A DNA stretch of 64,000 nucleotides from Closterium sp. NIES-65. Lineage: Eukaryota; Streptophyta; Zygnematophyceae; Desmidiales; Closteriaceae. The notes beneath the pieces were generated by a model. That model was not told where the DNA came from, made no database searches, and saw only the letters and a list, made by a program, of their open reading frames with translations. Positions within the stretch are counted from its first letter, which is position 1. Each line of letters opens with the position of its first letter. This document shows positions 43,302 through 55,100 of the stretch, piece by piece. The stretch is from positions 372,001 to 436,000 of the forward strand of contig CANXME010002052.1 in assembly GCA_948144175.1 (NCBI GenBank). Reading direction: 5' to 3'. Both the position numbers and the translations under genes were made by a program.

Positions 43302-46300
43302 ATGGGTGCGTGCCTGGGCAAGCCGCTAGCGGATGGCGATCAACAAGGAGGGCGGAGAAAACACAAGGGCCGACACAAAAATGCCGCACCGGAAGAGCCG
43401 GAGGAGTTAGTCTTCGCAAATGAGAAGCCGCCGGAGAAAGGCGCCGCGGAGGCGCAACCTCAACAGCGGAACGGCGAAATTGCTGAAGGATCGAACGCGG
43501 GAGGGGGGGAAGCAACCGGGGGAGGAAATGGCGCGGGGAGCGCGTTCGGGGCGGGCGGTGGGGGAAGGGCGGGGCTGAGCCCGTTCGAGGATCCGCGGAA
43601 CAAGGTGTTCGAGTCGCCCGCAATGTCGGTAATGGGCACTCCCGCCATCCACCTGTCCAATTTCTCCCCCGCGCCCGCCACCTTCGACGGGCTCGCGGGG
43701 AGCATTCTGCAGCAGGCGGCGGAAAAGGCGCGCGTGAGCCGGCTGCGCGACGACGAGCGCGGCAAGCAGATGGGCGCGGCGGAGGGCGCCGCGGGGGGCG
43801 GGAACCAGATCCCCGTGGGCGTGGTGGTTGGCGGAGGGGGCGGCGGAGGGTTCGGCGCAGCGGCGGGCGCAGGGAGCGCGGGGGCGGGGAGCAGCGGAGG
43901 ATCGGGGGAGGGGCATGAGGGAAAGGAGCTGAATAAGAAATTCGGGTATGCGCGGAACATTAACGCCAAGTACGAGTTGGAGCACGAGGTGGGGCGCGGG
44001 CACTTCGGGCACACGTGCGCGGCGACGGGGAAGAAGGGCGAGGTGAAGGGCGTGCAGTGCGCCATCAAAGTCATTCCCAAGGCCAATGTGAGCCGCGCTC
44101 CGGGGTACATTGGATTATTACCCTGTGAAAACGGGTGTATGTTTGTAGACGCATTCTAGGGTTTTGTGGACGTGGCACTGCTGTGCCAGGTTAGGATCCT
44201 CCTTGCTCTCCTTCCTCCCCCGCTTCTCCCCCTCCCCTCTCCCCCATCCCTTTCATTCAGTAATAGTGGCACTCGATCCTTCCCTCCTTCCCCCCACTCG
44301 CCCACTATTTCCCCCCACCTTCTCCCCTCCTTTCCCCCACTCGCCCCCCATTTCCCCCCACCTTCTCCCCTCCTTCCCCTCACTCGCGCCCCATTCCCCC
44401 CACCTTCTCCCCTCCTTCCCCTCACTCGCGCCCCATTCCCCCCCACCTTCTCCCCTCTTTTCCCCTTCTCTTCCCCACCCACAGATGACGACGGTGATAG
44501 CGGTGGAGGACGTGAAGAGGGAGGTGCGGCTGATGCGCGCGCTGGGCCCGCAGGAGTTCGCCGTGCGCTTCTTTGACGCCTACGAGGACCAACTCAACGT
44601 GTACATAGCCATGGAGTGAGTGCTGCTATAACGAGTATTCAGCATACATAGCTACCTAGCTCATCATCAGTTCCACAGCCCAACCTACTTCCCTCCTGCT
44701 TTTCCTCCCCTCCCATCTCCTGCACTCTTTACAACTCTCCTCCCATCTCCTGCACTCTTTACAACTCTCCTCCCATCTCCTGCACTCTTTACAACTCTCC
44801 TCCCATCTCCTGCACTCTTTACAACTCTCCTCCCATCTCCTGCACTCTTTACAACTCTCCTCCCATCTCCTGCACTCTTTACAACTCTCCTCCCATCTCC
44901 TGCACTCTTTACAACTCTCCTCCCATCTCCTGCACTCTTTACAACTCTCCTCCCATCTCCTGCACTCTTTACAACTCTCCTCCCATCTCCTGCACTCTTT
45001 ACAACTCTCCCCTGCTGTCTTCCCGTTTCCCTTTGCCCGTCTCCTCCCCGCCCCGCCCTGCCACCATGGCCCATCAGGTTGTGTGAGGGCGGCGAGCTGC
45101 TAGAGCGCCTGCTGCAACGGTAACGCTCTTTTCCCTCTGCTTTCCCACTCTTGCGTTTACTTTCTTTCTCGCCACCTTTCTTTCTGTTTGCTTGACAACC
45201 CTCTCTCCACCACTCTCCATCACTCTGCATTACTCTCCACCACTCTCCTCCGCTTTCAGTCTGCCTTCCTCTTCGCCCCATTGCGTTTTCCATCACTGCT
45301 GCACCTCTCTCCTCCCCTCTTCAATCCTTATCCCCGTCTCTCTCGTTTGTCCTCTCTTCACAACTCACCCCTTCCCCCACCCCAACCCATCCCGCTTAAC
45401 CTCCCGTCCGTGATGTCACCCAGGGGAGGCAAGTACCCGGAGCACGAGGCGAGGGAGGTGATGCGCCAGATTCTCAACATCATTGCCTTCCTGCACCAGC
45501 AGGGCGTCGTGCACCGCGACTTAAAGCCCGAGGTCCGTGAGCTTCCTAGAACCGCTAGTGGTAAGAGCCTCTAGGAGAGCAGACTAAGCTGAGAACGGTG
45601 GTGGTCCAGTTGTGGCCAACTGATGATGCCCCTTCTTTGGCACTTCAACTCCTAACGACGTTCCCCCACCTCCACCCTCCACCCTCTTCCCATCACCTTC
45701 CCCTATCCCTCCACCCTCTTCCCATCACCTTCCCCTATCCCTCCACCCTCTTCCCATCACCTTCCCCTATCCCTCCACCCTCTTCCCATCACCTTCCCCT
45801 ATCCCTCCACCCTCTTCCCATCACCTTCCCCTATCCCTCCACCCTCTTCCCATCACCTTCCCCTATCTCTCCACCCTCCATCCTCCCCACTATCCCTCCA
45901 TCCCCCATGCCTCGCCCTACCACCCACCCACCACACACCACCCTGTGCCATCAGAACTTCCTCTTCAAGTCACGAGACGAGGGCTCAGCACTACGAGCCA
46001 TCGACTTCGGCCTCTCCGACTTCGTCCGCCCCGACCAGAAGCTCAACGACATCGTAGGCTCGGCGTACTACATCGCCCCGGAGGTCCTCCACCGAGCCTA
46101 TGGCACTGAAGCTGACGTGTGGTCCGTGGGAGTCATAGCCTACATCCTCCTGTCGGGGTCGAGACCCTTCTGGGCGCGCACGGAGTCGGGCATTTTCCGT
46201 GCCGTGCTGCGGCTGGAGCCAAACCTGATAGACGCACCGTGGCCGGCGGTGTCGCATGCTGGAAGGGACTTTGTGCACCGCCTGCTTACAAAGGACTACC

Positions 46301-49300
46301 GCCGCCGCCCCACAGCCGCCCAGGCACTGAGTGAGTGGCATGCACACGTGACCACCCTACACTCGTTTCCCATCCCTCATCCCTTCCAACCCATCCGCAC
46401 CCCTTCCAACCCATCCGCACCCCTTCCAACCCATCCGCACCCCTGTATCAGCAGCACAGCAGCCTGTGTTCACCACACTTTTTGCTACCCCGCTTCTCAT
46501 CCGCACCTTTATCTCCCCCTCTCCTTCCCTTCCTTTCAAACCGCCTTCCTCACCTTCTCCCACCGTGCCCTCTCTGCAGCGCACCCGTGGATCCGCAGCA
46601 GCAGTGCGCGCATCCCGCTGGACATCGCGGTGTACAAGAGCCTGCGCGCCTTCTTCTCCTTCTCTCCGCTCCGACGAGCTGGGCTCAAGGTGAGCAGAGC
46701 TCAGGAACGGGGGTGGAGGTGAGTGAGTGGTGGAGGTGGACAGCACAGCACGAGATGCTGGAGTTCAAGAGCTGCTGTGCTTCTCCTTCTTTTTGTTTCG
46801 CTCCCCCCCCCCCTCCCCCCCCCTCCTCCTCCTCTTCCCCTGCGCCCACCTTTTCTTCATTAGTGAAGCGCGGTTGGGGTTCTTAGATGCAGAAACAATC
46901 TTCTTGTTATCTAAAAAACCCTCTCCTTCCTCTCCTGCCCCCCCCTCTCCCCCTTCTCACCACCTTCATTTCCCCTCCCCTTCCCCCTCCCCCCACCAGG
47001 CGTTGGTGCCGACGCTGACGGAGGACGAGTTGGTGTATCTGAGGGCGCAGTTTGGGTACATGGACGTGGATGGGGATGGACTCATTGACTTCAACGACCT
47101 CAAAAACGTGAGATTGACTTGCGTTGACTTTGATTGGCCAACTGACTTTTGACTTGCGTTGACTTTGATGGGCTCATTGACTTCAACGACCTCTAGAACG
47201 TGAGCCTTGAATTGCGATGACTTGATGAGACTCTGTTGACTGTCCGACTCCCTTGAACATGCCGACTCACGCCCACCTCTCTTCAACGCACCCTCGCCCT
47301 CACGTGCCACCAGTGTGACTGGCAGGCGATGCAGCGAGTGGCCTGAGTTAGCCCAATAATCGCCTTCCTGCCACCTCCCCCCCTCTTCCTCCCCCCTGCC
47401 ACCCTACTGGCCACACTGTGCCCTCTGCCTGGGTGGCAAGCAGGCAATGCAGCGAGTGGCAACAGACGCAATGAGGGAGTCGCACACCATCGACCTGCTC
47501 AAGACGGTGAGGAAGGGGGGGGGGTAGGGAGTGAAGGGGTTGGAAGTGGGTTGGTGACAAGGCAGACAGCAGGGTGGCTGTGAGTCAACTCAAGAGCCAT
47601 GGAAGCGATGAGGGAGTCACACACCACCGGCTTGCTCAAGATGGTGAGGGGCGTGGGGTGAAGGGGGAAATAGGGAGCAAGAAGGGTGGTGGAAGGGGGA
47701 CAGGGTGAGCTGCGTGACAGGCTCATGGACTCTCAGGCTGCATGGCTTTGGGTTTGTTTTTCCTCACGCTCTTGTGTTGCAACCTCTTCCCTCCTTCCCC
47801 ACTCCCACATGCCCCTCCCACCACCAGCTGGAGTTAGCGCGCATATCGCAAATGCCATTCACGGATTTCTGTGCGGAGGCGCTGAACGTGTTTTAGCTGG
47901 AGGCGCTGAACGTGTTTTAGCTGGAGGCGCTGAACGTGTTTTAGCTGGAGGCGCTGAACGTGTTTTAGCTGGAGGCGGTCGAGGCCAGTTGCAGTGAGGC
48001 GGGTGGCAGGGAGTGTGTGGGGCGTGGCAGGGTCATGGACTTGCTCGCCTGTTTCAACCTCTTCCCTCCTCCTCCCGTCCTTCCCCATTCCCCCTCCTCC
48101 ATATAACAGTTAGAGCCAGCGCGCATATCGCGGATGCCATTCACGGACTTCTGTGCAGCAGCGCTGAACGTGTTTCAGCTGGAGGCGCTGCCCAACTGGC
48201 CCGAGCGGGCGCGCGTGGCGTACCAGACGTTCGTGCGAGGCGGCAAGGCGCACGTTACTATCGATGAGCTAGTCAAGGTGAGGCGGCTTGCTTGCCTCAC
48301 TGCCTGTGCTCCGTTTAGTAAACTCCGTACTGACCACACTTGGCGTACCTGGCGTGTTGCTCTCTCCCTGCCCTCCTCGCTACTCTTTCCCCCCACAGGA
48401 GTTGGGCCAGGTAGAGTCCATGGCAATCGCAGCCGGCTTGGACTCGACACCACCGTCAGCTTCCTCGGCTTCAGAATCACCAATCAAAACACCCTCCCTC
48501 CTCCCCTCTCTGCTGTTGCCTCTCTGCTCCCCATCTCTCCTCCCCTCACTTCTCTTCCATGCGCCACACGAATTGGGGCAGGTGGAGTCAATGGTCAATG
48601 CGGCCCTGCTGGACGAGTGGACCAACTTCGACGGCACCGTCAGCTTCCTGGTAGCTTCAGAATAAGCTACCAAAACACCATCTCCCTCCTCCCCTTGCTG
48701 CGGACCCGTCTCTGCGCCCCTTCTGTGCCCCCCTCATCGCTCTTCCCCCCCCCACAGGAGTTGGGGCAGGTAGAGTCCATGGCCAACGCAGCTTTGTTAG
48801 ACGAGTGGACCAACTTTGACGGCACGGTCAGCTTCCTGGGCTTCACGCGTCTGGTGCACGGCCCCTCGCGCGCCCGCAAGCAGCGCCACGTGCGCGCCAA
48901 GCCCAAGCCCTCCGTCTCCCCCACGTCTTCCGGGAGAGGGAAGCACCCCCCTGGGGTCCCTGAGATGAAGCCAATTCCGGAGGACGGGGGGGAGGGGAGG
49001 GCCGCGCAGGGGAGTGGGGTGCTGGGGCAGGGGCAGGCGGGAGTGCAGCAGCATCAGCAACAAGGGCAGCAGCAGCAGCAGAGTCACCAGGAGCAGGTGC
49101 AGGCGGATATGCACTCGTTCAAACCCTACCAGCAGCAGCAGCCGCCACAGGCAAGTGGGGAGGGGGTGGGAATGGATGCCACAGCAGCAGTGGCAGGGCT
49201 GGGAATCCCCATGTTCCAGTCCTCGCAGCAGCAGCAGCAGCCGCACATGGGGGCATTGGGGGACGGGGGGAGGTCGGGGGGGAGTGCTTCTGGGGGGAAC

Positions 49301-49540
49301 AGATTAGGGGCGAGCCGACTAGGGGGGAGTGGGTCAAGGGGAGAGGCGATGAGTGGGGGGACGGGAGGGAGTGTGAGTGAAGGGATGGATGCACAAAGAG
49401 CAGTGGGGGAGTATGGAGGGGGGGTTGTGGGGAGTAGCCATGGGGAGGGCGAATCGGCGGTGCGGCAAGCGAAGGGTGTGGGATCGATTCCAGACGGCGT
49501 CATGTCGGCAGAAGAAGCCGTGGCGGCGGGAGGGCTGTGA
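43302..49540 (+). CDS. CDPK-related protein kinase (CRK)
   Basis: Ten exons (43302-44087, 44485-44615, 45078-45119, 45424-45532, 45955-46330, 46580-46689, 47000-47107, 47444-47506, 48110-48277, 48758-49540) give 891 residues in frame. MGACLGK at the start predicts N-myristoylation and palmitoylation, hence membrane attachment. The CRK signature KFGYARN...[13 protein letters not shown] precedes the kinase core: Lys256, HRDLKPE (Asp352), DFG (Asp373), and [10 protein letters not shown]. After the kinase comes the CDPK-type junction and a calmodulin-like region. Plant CRKs usually have degenerate EF-hands, but residues 540-551 ([12 protein letters not shown]) form an almost canonical calcium loop with Asp at position 12. 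The end of the family ([16 protein letters not shown]) is followed by a ~210-residue Gln/Gly-rich tail not normal for CRKs. It is likely a serine/threonine kinase in calcium-linked signalling. Confidence 0.92.
44300..44460. repeat. Pyrimidine minisatellite in CRK intron 1
   Basis: Units built of CCCCACCTTCTCCCCTCCTT and CACTCGCGCCCCATTCC, about 43 bp, repeat about three times with variants near the 3' end of the intron. Confidence 0.7.
44709..45009. repeat. 30-bp minisatellite in CRK intron 2, about 10 copies
   Basis: CTCCCATCTCCTGCACTCTT followed by TACAACTCTC repeats almost without change. The near-identity implies recent expansion. Open minus-strand frames through it are artefacts because 30 is a multiple of three. 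Confidence 0.95.
45687..45868. repeat. 32-bp minisatellite in CRK intron 4, about 6 copies
   Basis: Unit CCCATCACCTTCCCCTATCC plus CTCCACCCTCTT repeats at 32-base spacing (CATCACC at 45691, 45723, 45755 and on). Confidence 0.93.
46380..46443. repeat. 20-bp repeat in CRK intron 5, three copies
   Basis: CCTTCCAACCCATCCGCACC occurs three times head to tail shortly after the donor of exon 5. Confidence 0.85.
47165..47205 (+). other. Copy of the 3' end of CRK exon 7
   Basis: GGGCTCATTGACTTCAACGACCTC recurs about 90 bp after the functional EF-hand exon end, followed by TAG and AACGTGAG, so the donor is retained but the frame is closed. It is a tandem duplicate across the exon/intron border. Confidence 0.7.
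47323..47650 (+). other. Two partial copies flanking CRK exon 8
   Basis: Upstream, GGCAG followed by GCGATGCAGCGAGTGGC (about 47323-47341) copies the acceptor side of exon 8. Downstream, GAAGCGATGAGGGAGTCACA through AAGATGGTGAGG (about 47602-47650) copies its donor side. The functional exon is 47444-47506. Confidence 0.7.
47828..47975 (+). other. Truncated copy of CRK exon 9 with four 24-bp repeats
   Basis: After a CCACCAG acceptor it reads [22 protein letters not shown] then a stop (TAG). The segment CTGGAGGCGCTGAACGTGTT plus TTAG is then repeated about four times (24-bp unit). The functional exon at 48110 reads [23 protein letters not shown], where CAG stands in place of TAG. Inclusion of the copy would truncate the kinase's C-terminal half. 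Confidence 0.78.
48399..48665 (+). other. Two truncated copies of CRK exon 10
   Basis: Copy 1 (48399 to about 48480) follows a CCCACAG acceptor, begins [13 protein letters not shown] and has an internal deletion that shifts frame. Copy 2 (48569-48663) begins [20 protein letters not shown], ends in a stop after SFLVASE, and has CACACG where the acceptor CACAGG would be. The functional exon starts at 48758 with the same sequence. The ~180-base spacing suggests serial tandem duplication. Confidence 0.78.
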
Positions 49541-50314
49541 GGGGGAGTGGAGGAGGGTTGTGAGAAGCACTTGTGTGCTGGATTGGATGGAGCTGTGAGC
49601 ATGCACCACGTGTGCACGCAGTATGTGCATCAATTCTGGAACGCCAACCGGAGACAGTAAGCTAAGGCGCAAGTGCTGCCGCGGCAGCCAGCTAACCAGC
49701 AGGCAGACAGGCAGGCAGGCAAGGAGGATTGGAAGGCATTCTTCTCTACAGAGCACACTAGGCCCTGGTGTCACTCACTACCAAGTGAGGGCTTGAGCCT
49801 TGTGGCAAGTGCAATCATGAACTCAACATAGCTGGCTAGATGTAATGGCATGTAGCTTCTAATTTAAGTTATAAGGCTGTAAAGAACACTGCGCATAGAA
49901 TGTGCGGTGCAGGCTCAGCTTATACTTGCCAATCTGTGTGCCATGTGCAGTGCAGGGGCCATGAACTGCGTCAGACGCTTTTCACATGGATACAAGGCCA
50001 CTGGTATATCCATACAGGAGGTACGGTACATGCACACAGGAGCATTCTTTAGCCCTAGCACCATCACACTCCCTTCTCCAACCCCTCCCCCAGTTCTGCA
50101 AACCCACTGCTCTCCAGCCCCACTCCCCACCCACCCGCCACCCACTATTCAGACAAGTTGAAAGCACTTGAAGAGCTTCAAGTCATTCTTGTTCATCCCT
50201 TATGTCAACCGCCACGCCACCGCCCACTTACCTTCGAAAATGCCTCTATAAAGTTGGCCTTAGACGAGCACAGATACTTTTCCAGGCGGTGCCCCGAAAC
50301 GTCCCACAGCTGCG
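49541..50314. other. Convergent intergenic region
   Basis: Lies between the CRK end and the 3' end of the minus-strand expansin-like gene. No gene recognised. Expected to hold both 3' UTRs. Confidence 0.5.
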
Positions 50315-51162
50315 CTACTTGCTCTCAGCCATCATCTTCTTGAAATTGGCCTTTGACGCATACACCGTCGCGGGCTTCCAGTCAGCGGGAATGGCATTCG
50401 CGAGCGTGATCTTCTCCAGGGTGTGCCCCGCAGTCAGGCGCACGCTCATCGCCTTCTTCGCGCCAACCACCTCCTTCGCCTCCGCGCCCGCGATGACCCA
50501 CACGGCCTTGCTGCCGTCGCGCGTCAGCTTCGCCCACTTCTTGCCGTCCGCGCTGAGCTCCACCTCCTTGAGCGTGCCGGGGCGGCAAGCCCCACCATCT
50601 GAATGTTGAATTTCTCCGCCGTCGAGTTTCTGCGCACGCGGACGCCTGATCCGAGGGTCGACACCACGCAGTTGGCGCGCTTGTACGTGATGCTGACGGG
50701 GGCGGTGTCGGATCCGTGCACGATCTTGGACCAAGCGGCGGTGGAGAGAGAGAGCTGTTTCTCCGTGGTGGTTTCGCCGACCACACGGACGGTCACGGTC
50801 GCCTTTCCTGTGTGGCAGCGCTTTGTGTCGTTCGTGCACACCACCCGGTAGCACGCGCCGCACCGCTTGCCGAACTCGGCAGGAGGAAGCTTCGCGGTGA
50901 GCCCTTTGTTGAAGTATGGGTTAGTGTTGTAGTTGCCGTAATAGGCGCATGTGGAGTTTTTTCCTTCGCCCGCGCCCTTGCTTTGCCTCGCCGTCGCCAC
51001 TACGGCGCCGGTCGCGTTAGCAGGAGCACCCGCCTTAGCGGAAGCAGTCTTGTTAGCAGGAGAAGTCGCGTTAGCGGCAGCAGAGACACGCGCAGGAGAA
51101 GAAAGTACAATCGCAGAGGCAAGGACGACGACGAAGAAAGTGGTCTGGCCAAGGAAGTCATT
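50315..51162 (-). CDS. Expansin-like protein, reading frame apparently shifted twice
   Basis: The main frame shows the six-stranded EG45 (family-45-like) domain: STCAYYGNYNTNPYF, CGACYRVVC, then GKATVTVRVVGE and LSLSTAAWSKIV. The HFD motif of true plant expansins is not seen. A C-terminal cellulose-binding-type domain (ELSADGKKWAKL, WVIAGAEAKEV, LTAGHTLEKITL) lies in another frame, with the change near the CCCCGG run at about 50577-50583. At the N-terminus the hydrophobic signal-like stretch (FFVVVLASAIVLSS) is also out of frame with ATG 51162. Either two indels (mutation or assembly error) or unseen introns separate the parts. Stop at 50315-50317. If intact, it would be secreted and loosen the wall without hydrolysis. 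Confidence 0.65.
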
Positions 51163-52108
51163 TTCGCTTCTGTTTGTATCCGACTAGACTGAAACGGCGA
51201 GTTTGTGCTATTTAGCAGTTTTGAAAAGAAAAGGGTAGAGCTGCTTGAAGTTTGTTGAAGCAATGGTGGCTCTTTATAGGCTTTGTTCTGCTGCTTCGAG
51301 GGATGGCGCCGTGAGTCGCGCATGTAGATGTTGGGAATCCAAGTCGCACGAGATGTGAGGCATGGGTGGGATGGGAAGCCTGTACAGTAATTTCCGTGAG
51401 CGGATCAATCGCTGCGAGTACTGTAATTGTGCTTTGGATGCGCGATTCGGCGAGTTTGCGATGACTTGTATGCATTTGCGAAATGTGGCCAGTCTGTTAA
51501 CGAAGTGACGAAAACTGGATATGGAGAGGTGCACCGTTTCGCGAGGACAAGAGGCGAAGCCAAATCAACTCTCGGTATCGCGCAAGCGATGGTACGATAG
51601 CCGGGGATTCGAGGGTGCTGTGATTATTGACTGCAGTGGTGTGAATGATCTCTAAACATCAGAACTTCGAATAAGACCTATATGTACACCCATCGTATAA
51701 CATATATGCTTACTTTTGTTATTTATTTCCACACACTTCCCACGACCCCGTTGTATAAGGGATGGGTACCAGTGCCAAAGAGTTCAGTCACTTGAGCAGT
51801 TGGGAATGTTAAAACTTCTGATACGTACGGTATGCTATACCCATTCTTTTTTCCTTGCTCAGCACACTAGGCATAGTGGCCCTTACAGGGCACAGTAAGC
51901 ATGGTGCCATGAGGGGACAAGGAGCAGACATGTTGAAGCCTCACTGCTACAGCTACATCACAAAGCCTCACTGGCCGGAGTGGTCTGGATGAAACAGACT
52001 TGCTTGTGTGTGGGGCAAGTTGCGTGTCACGGTGAGCTACACTACATGCCACGTAGGCTGCGTATGACACGTAAGCTATGTGTGTCAGTTGGATGTGTGC
52101 CACGTGGG
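51163..52108. other. Intergenic DNA between expansin-like gene and eIF4E2
   Basis: Both neighbours are on the minus strand. The part next to 51163 should carry the expansin-like promoter, the part next to 52108 the eIF4E2 3' UTR. No gene seen. Confidence 0.5.
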
Positions 52109-55100
52109 CTATGTGCGCACCCACGTGTTGCGGTAGGAGGAATGGTCCTTGAGTGAGGCGTCGTGCGGCTTGTACTCCTGGTGGCGTCAAAGGCAGGGAG
52201 GAGGTGAGGGCAGGGAGGAGGTGAGGGCAGGGATGAGGCAAGGGCAGGTGAGGACGCGAGGGCACATGGAGACAAGCAGAATGAGGGAGTGGTGGATAGC
52301 ATGAGGGGGTGATGGATGGCATGAAGGCGAAAGGCATGTCTCACCATGGTGTAGGATGGTGGAAGGTTGAGGTGCTTCCGAATCGACTCACACAGCCTGT
52401 CCCGCGCCTGTTGTTACACTCCATGCCATGCCATAAATGAGAGAATGGCAATCAACACACCCAATCATAGAAAACAAAGACATTGATTGAACATGTGGTG
52501 ATCAACACACCCAATCATAGAAAACAAAGACATTGATTGAACATGTGGTGATCAACACACCCAATCAAAGAAAACAAAGACATTGATTGAACATGTGGTG
52601 ATCAACACACCCAATCAAAGAAAACAAAGACATTGATTGAACATGTGGTGATCAACACACCCAATCAAAGAAAACAAAGACATTGATTGAACATGTGGTC
52701 ATCAACACACCCAATCAACCACGTAAGGACTCCCATGTGATGTGATGCGACCGTCCTGCACTCCTTAGGCTGATTTAACAGCAAGTGCTGCACCCACCAG
52801 GCTGTGCGGTGCAGAGCGGTTCCAGATGGAGAGAATGTCTTCACCGAAGCGCACACTGAGCACCACCCCGCACACCTCCTCCGCGCCCTCCAGTTGCTCC
52901 CCCACCACCGCCATCAACTGAAGGGGGGGATTGGAGCGGATGCAAGGGGGGATTGAATTGAAGACTGAAGGGAAGATTGAAGGAAAGATTGAAGGTAAGA
53001 GGACCGGGACACAGGTTGGCACACCTACCCTGCACACCTCCTCCACACCCTCCAGCTGCTCCCCCACCACCGCCATCAGCCGCGGGGTTGAATGGGGGGA
53101 TGAACAGGAGGAGGACGGAGGCACATGTCATACCAGCTGCTTCCCGTCTGCCTCTCTACCCCTCTGCCTCTCACACCCTCTGTCTACCCCTCTGCCTCTC
53201 ACACCCTCTGTCTCCCCCTCTGCCTCTCACACCCTCTGTCTCCCACTCTGCCTCTCACACCCTCTGTCTCCCCCTCTGCCTCTCACACCCTCTGTCTACC
53301 CCTCTGCCTCTCACACCCTCTGTCTACCCCTCTGCCTCTCACACCCTCTGTCTACCCCTCTGCCTCTCACACCCTCTGTCTACCCCTCTGCCACTCACAC
53401 CCTCTGTCTCCCACTCTGCCTCTCACACCCTCTGTCTCCCCCTCTGCCTCTCACACCCTCTGTCTCCCCCTCTGCCTCTCACACCCTCTGTCTCCCCCTC
53501 TGCCTCTCACACCCTCTGTCTCCCCCTCTGCCTCTCACACCCTCTGTCTACCCCTCTGCCTCTCACACCCTCTGTCTACCCCTCTGCCTCTCACACCCTC
53601 TGTCTACCCCTCTGCCTCTCACACCCTCTGTCTCCCCCTCTGCCTCTCACACCCTCTGTCTCCCCCTCTGCCTCTCACACCCTCTGTCTCCCCCTCTGCC
53701 TCTCACACCCTCTGTCTCCCCCTCTGCCTCTCACAACCTCTCTCTCTCACCCACTCTGCCTCTCTACCCCTCTGCCTCTCACCCCCAATCCGTGCTCTCC
53801 GGCTGCTACCCTTTCTGCTACTGACCATCTGCCCCCTCTCTCCTCTCGAGTTCATCGCTGCCCCTCCTTGCAACAACTCACCAGTTGCTCCCACATGCGC
53901 GCAGTGAGCGGCTTTCTCAGACGCACCATCCACTTGCCCCCCCGCCGGTTGTGCGCGTCCTACAGGGGGGCACGGGGGTTGGGAGGAGGGGACGTATGGA
54001 TAACGGAAGGAGGAAGGGGGAAGAGGGAAAGGGGGGGTGGACGCACAGAGGGCGAAGAGAGGGGGTAAGCAACAGGTTGCTGCATACGAGAAGAAGGGGC
54101 GGAGGTGGAGGAGGGGATCAGCAGGGCGGGCTGGCGCATCTGGGCACAGAGAGGGAAGAGAAGAGGCCACGAGGCGACGACCACGAGAGAGGGTTGAGCG
54201 GTGTGGCGGGCGCGCGCTCACCTCCCAGAGCGGGCGGATGCCGTCTTTGAAGACGTGCACGTCCGTGGGGGCGGGCAGCGCAGTGAAGAGGGGATACACT
54301 CTGAGCGGTGGAAAGAGGGGAGAGGAGGGGCGCTCACCTCCCAGAGCGGGCGGATGCCGTCTTTAAAGACGTGCACGTCCGTGGGGGCGGGCAGCGCAGT
54401 GAAGAGGGGATACACTCTGAGCGGTGGAAAGAGGGGAGAGGAGGGGCGCTCACCTCCCAGAGCGGGCGGATGCCGTCTTTAAAGACGTGCACGTCCGTGG
54501 GGGCGGGCAGCGCGGATGGGCGCACCATGCGGCAGTAGCACCCCCAGAACCCCTCCACCTGGGGGGTGAACAAGGGGGATGGGGAGAGGGGCAATGGGGA
54601 GTGAGTGAGGGTGGTTGGGCGGTGATGTGAAATGAAGGGGAGGAAGGAAGTGACATGACACACATTCTGGCGAACCCATGCTGCTACAGAGCGAGTTACC
54701 ACTCTACCCCTTTCCACCATAGAGCCGCACCCTGTATCCTCTACTCCCCCACCACGACAGCCCACAGCCACGCTCACGATGCTCAACTCCCTCATTCGCC
54801 CGGAGCTTTCTTCGGAGGGCGAATGCTCCCCTACCACCCCACCCCCTACCTCCTCCCCCCTACCTTCCTCCCCCTATCTCTCCCGATTCCTCTTCCGCTC
54901 TTCCCCAACCCCCCAACCAGTCACGCACAGTGCTGAAGTCAGCGATGCGCCGAATGCTGTCTTCATACGACGTCGCGCTGCGCTGCCCGGGCGGCTGCCG
55001 CTGCCGCCGCGTGTACCACACCACGTAGCGCGTCTGCTTGCAGCGGGGATGGAGGGGTGGACGGATGGAGGTGCTCAATGCAAGAACCCGATTCACTCGG

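Noticed and set aside
44685..45296. Minus-strand frame with a repeated 10-residue unit
   Set aside because: It is the 30-bp intronic array of CRK read backwards; 30 is divisible by three, hence the regular peptide.
52451..52712. Regular 50-bp repeats resembling a CRISPR array
   Set aside because: Units abut with no unique spacers, and the locus is an intron of a nuclear plant gene.
53125..54068. Three overlapping plus-strand frames of 260-360 codons
   Set aside because: They only read the 28-bp array in an intron of the minus-strand eIF4E2 gene.
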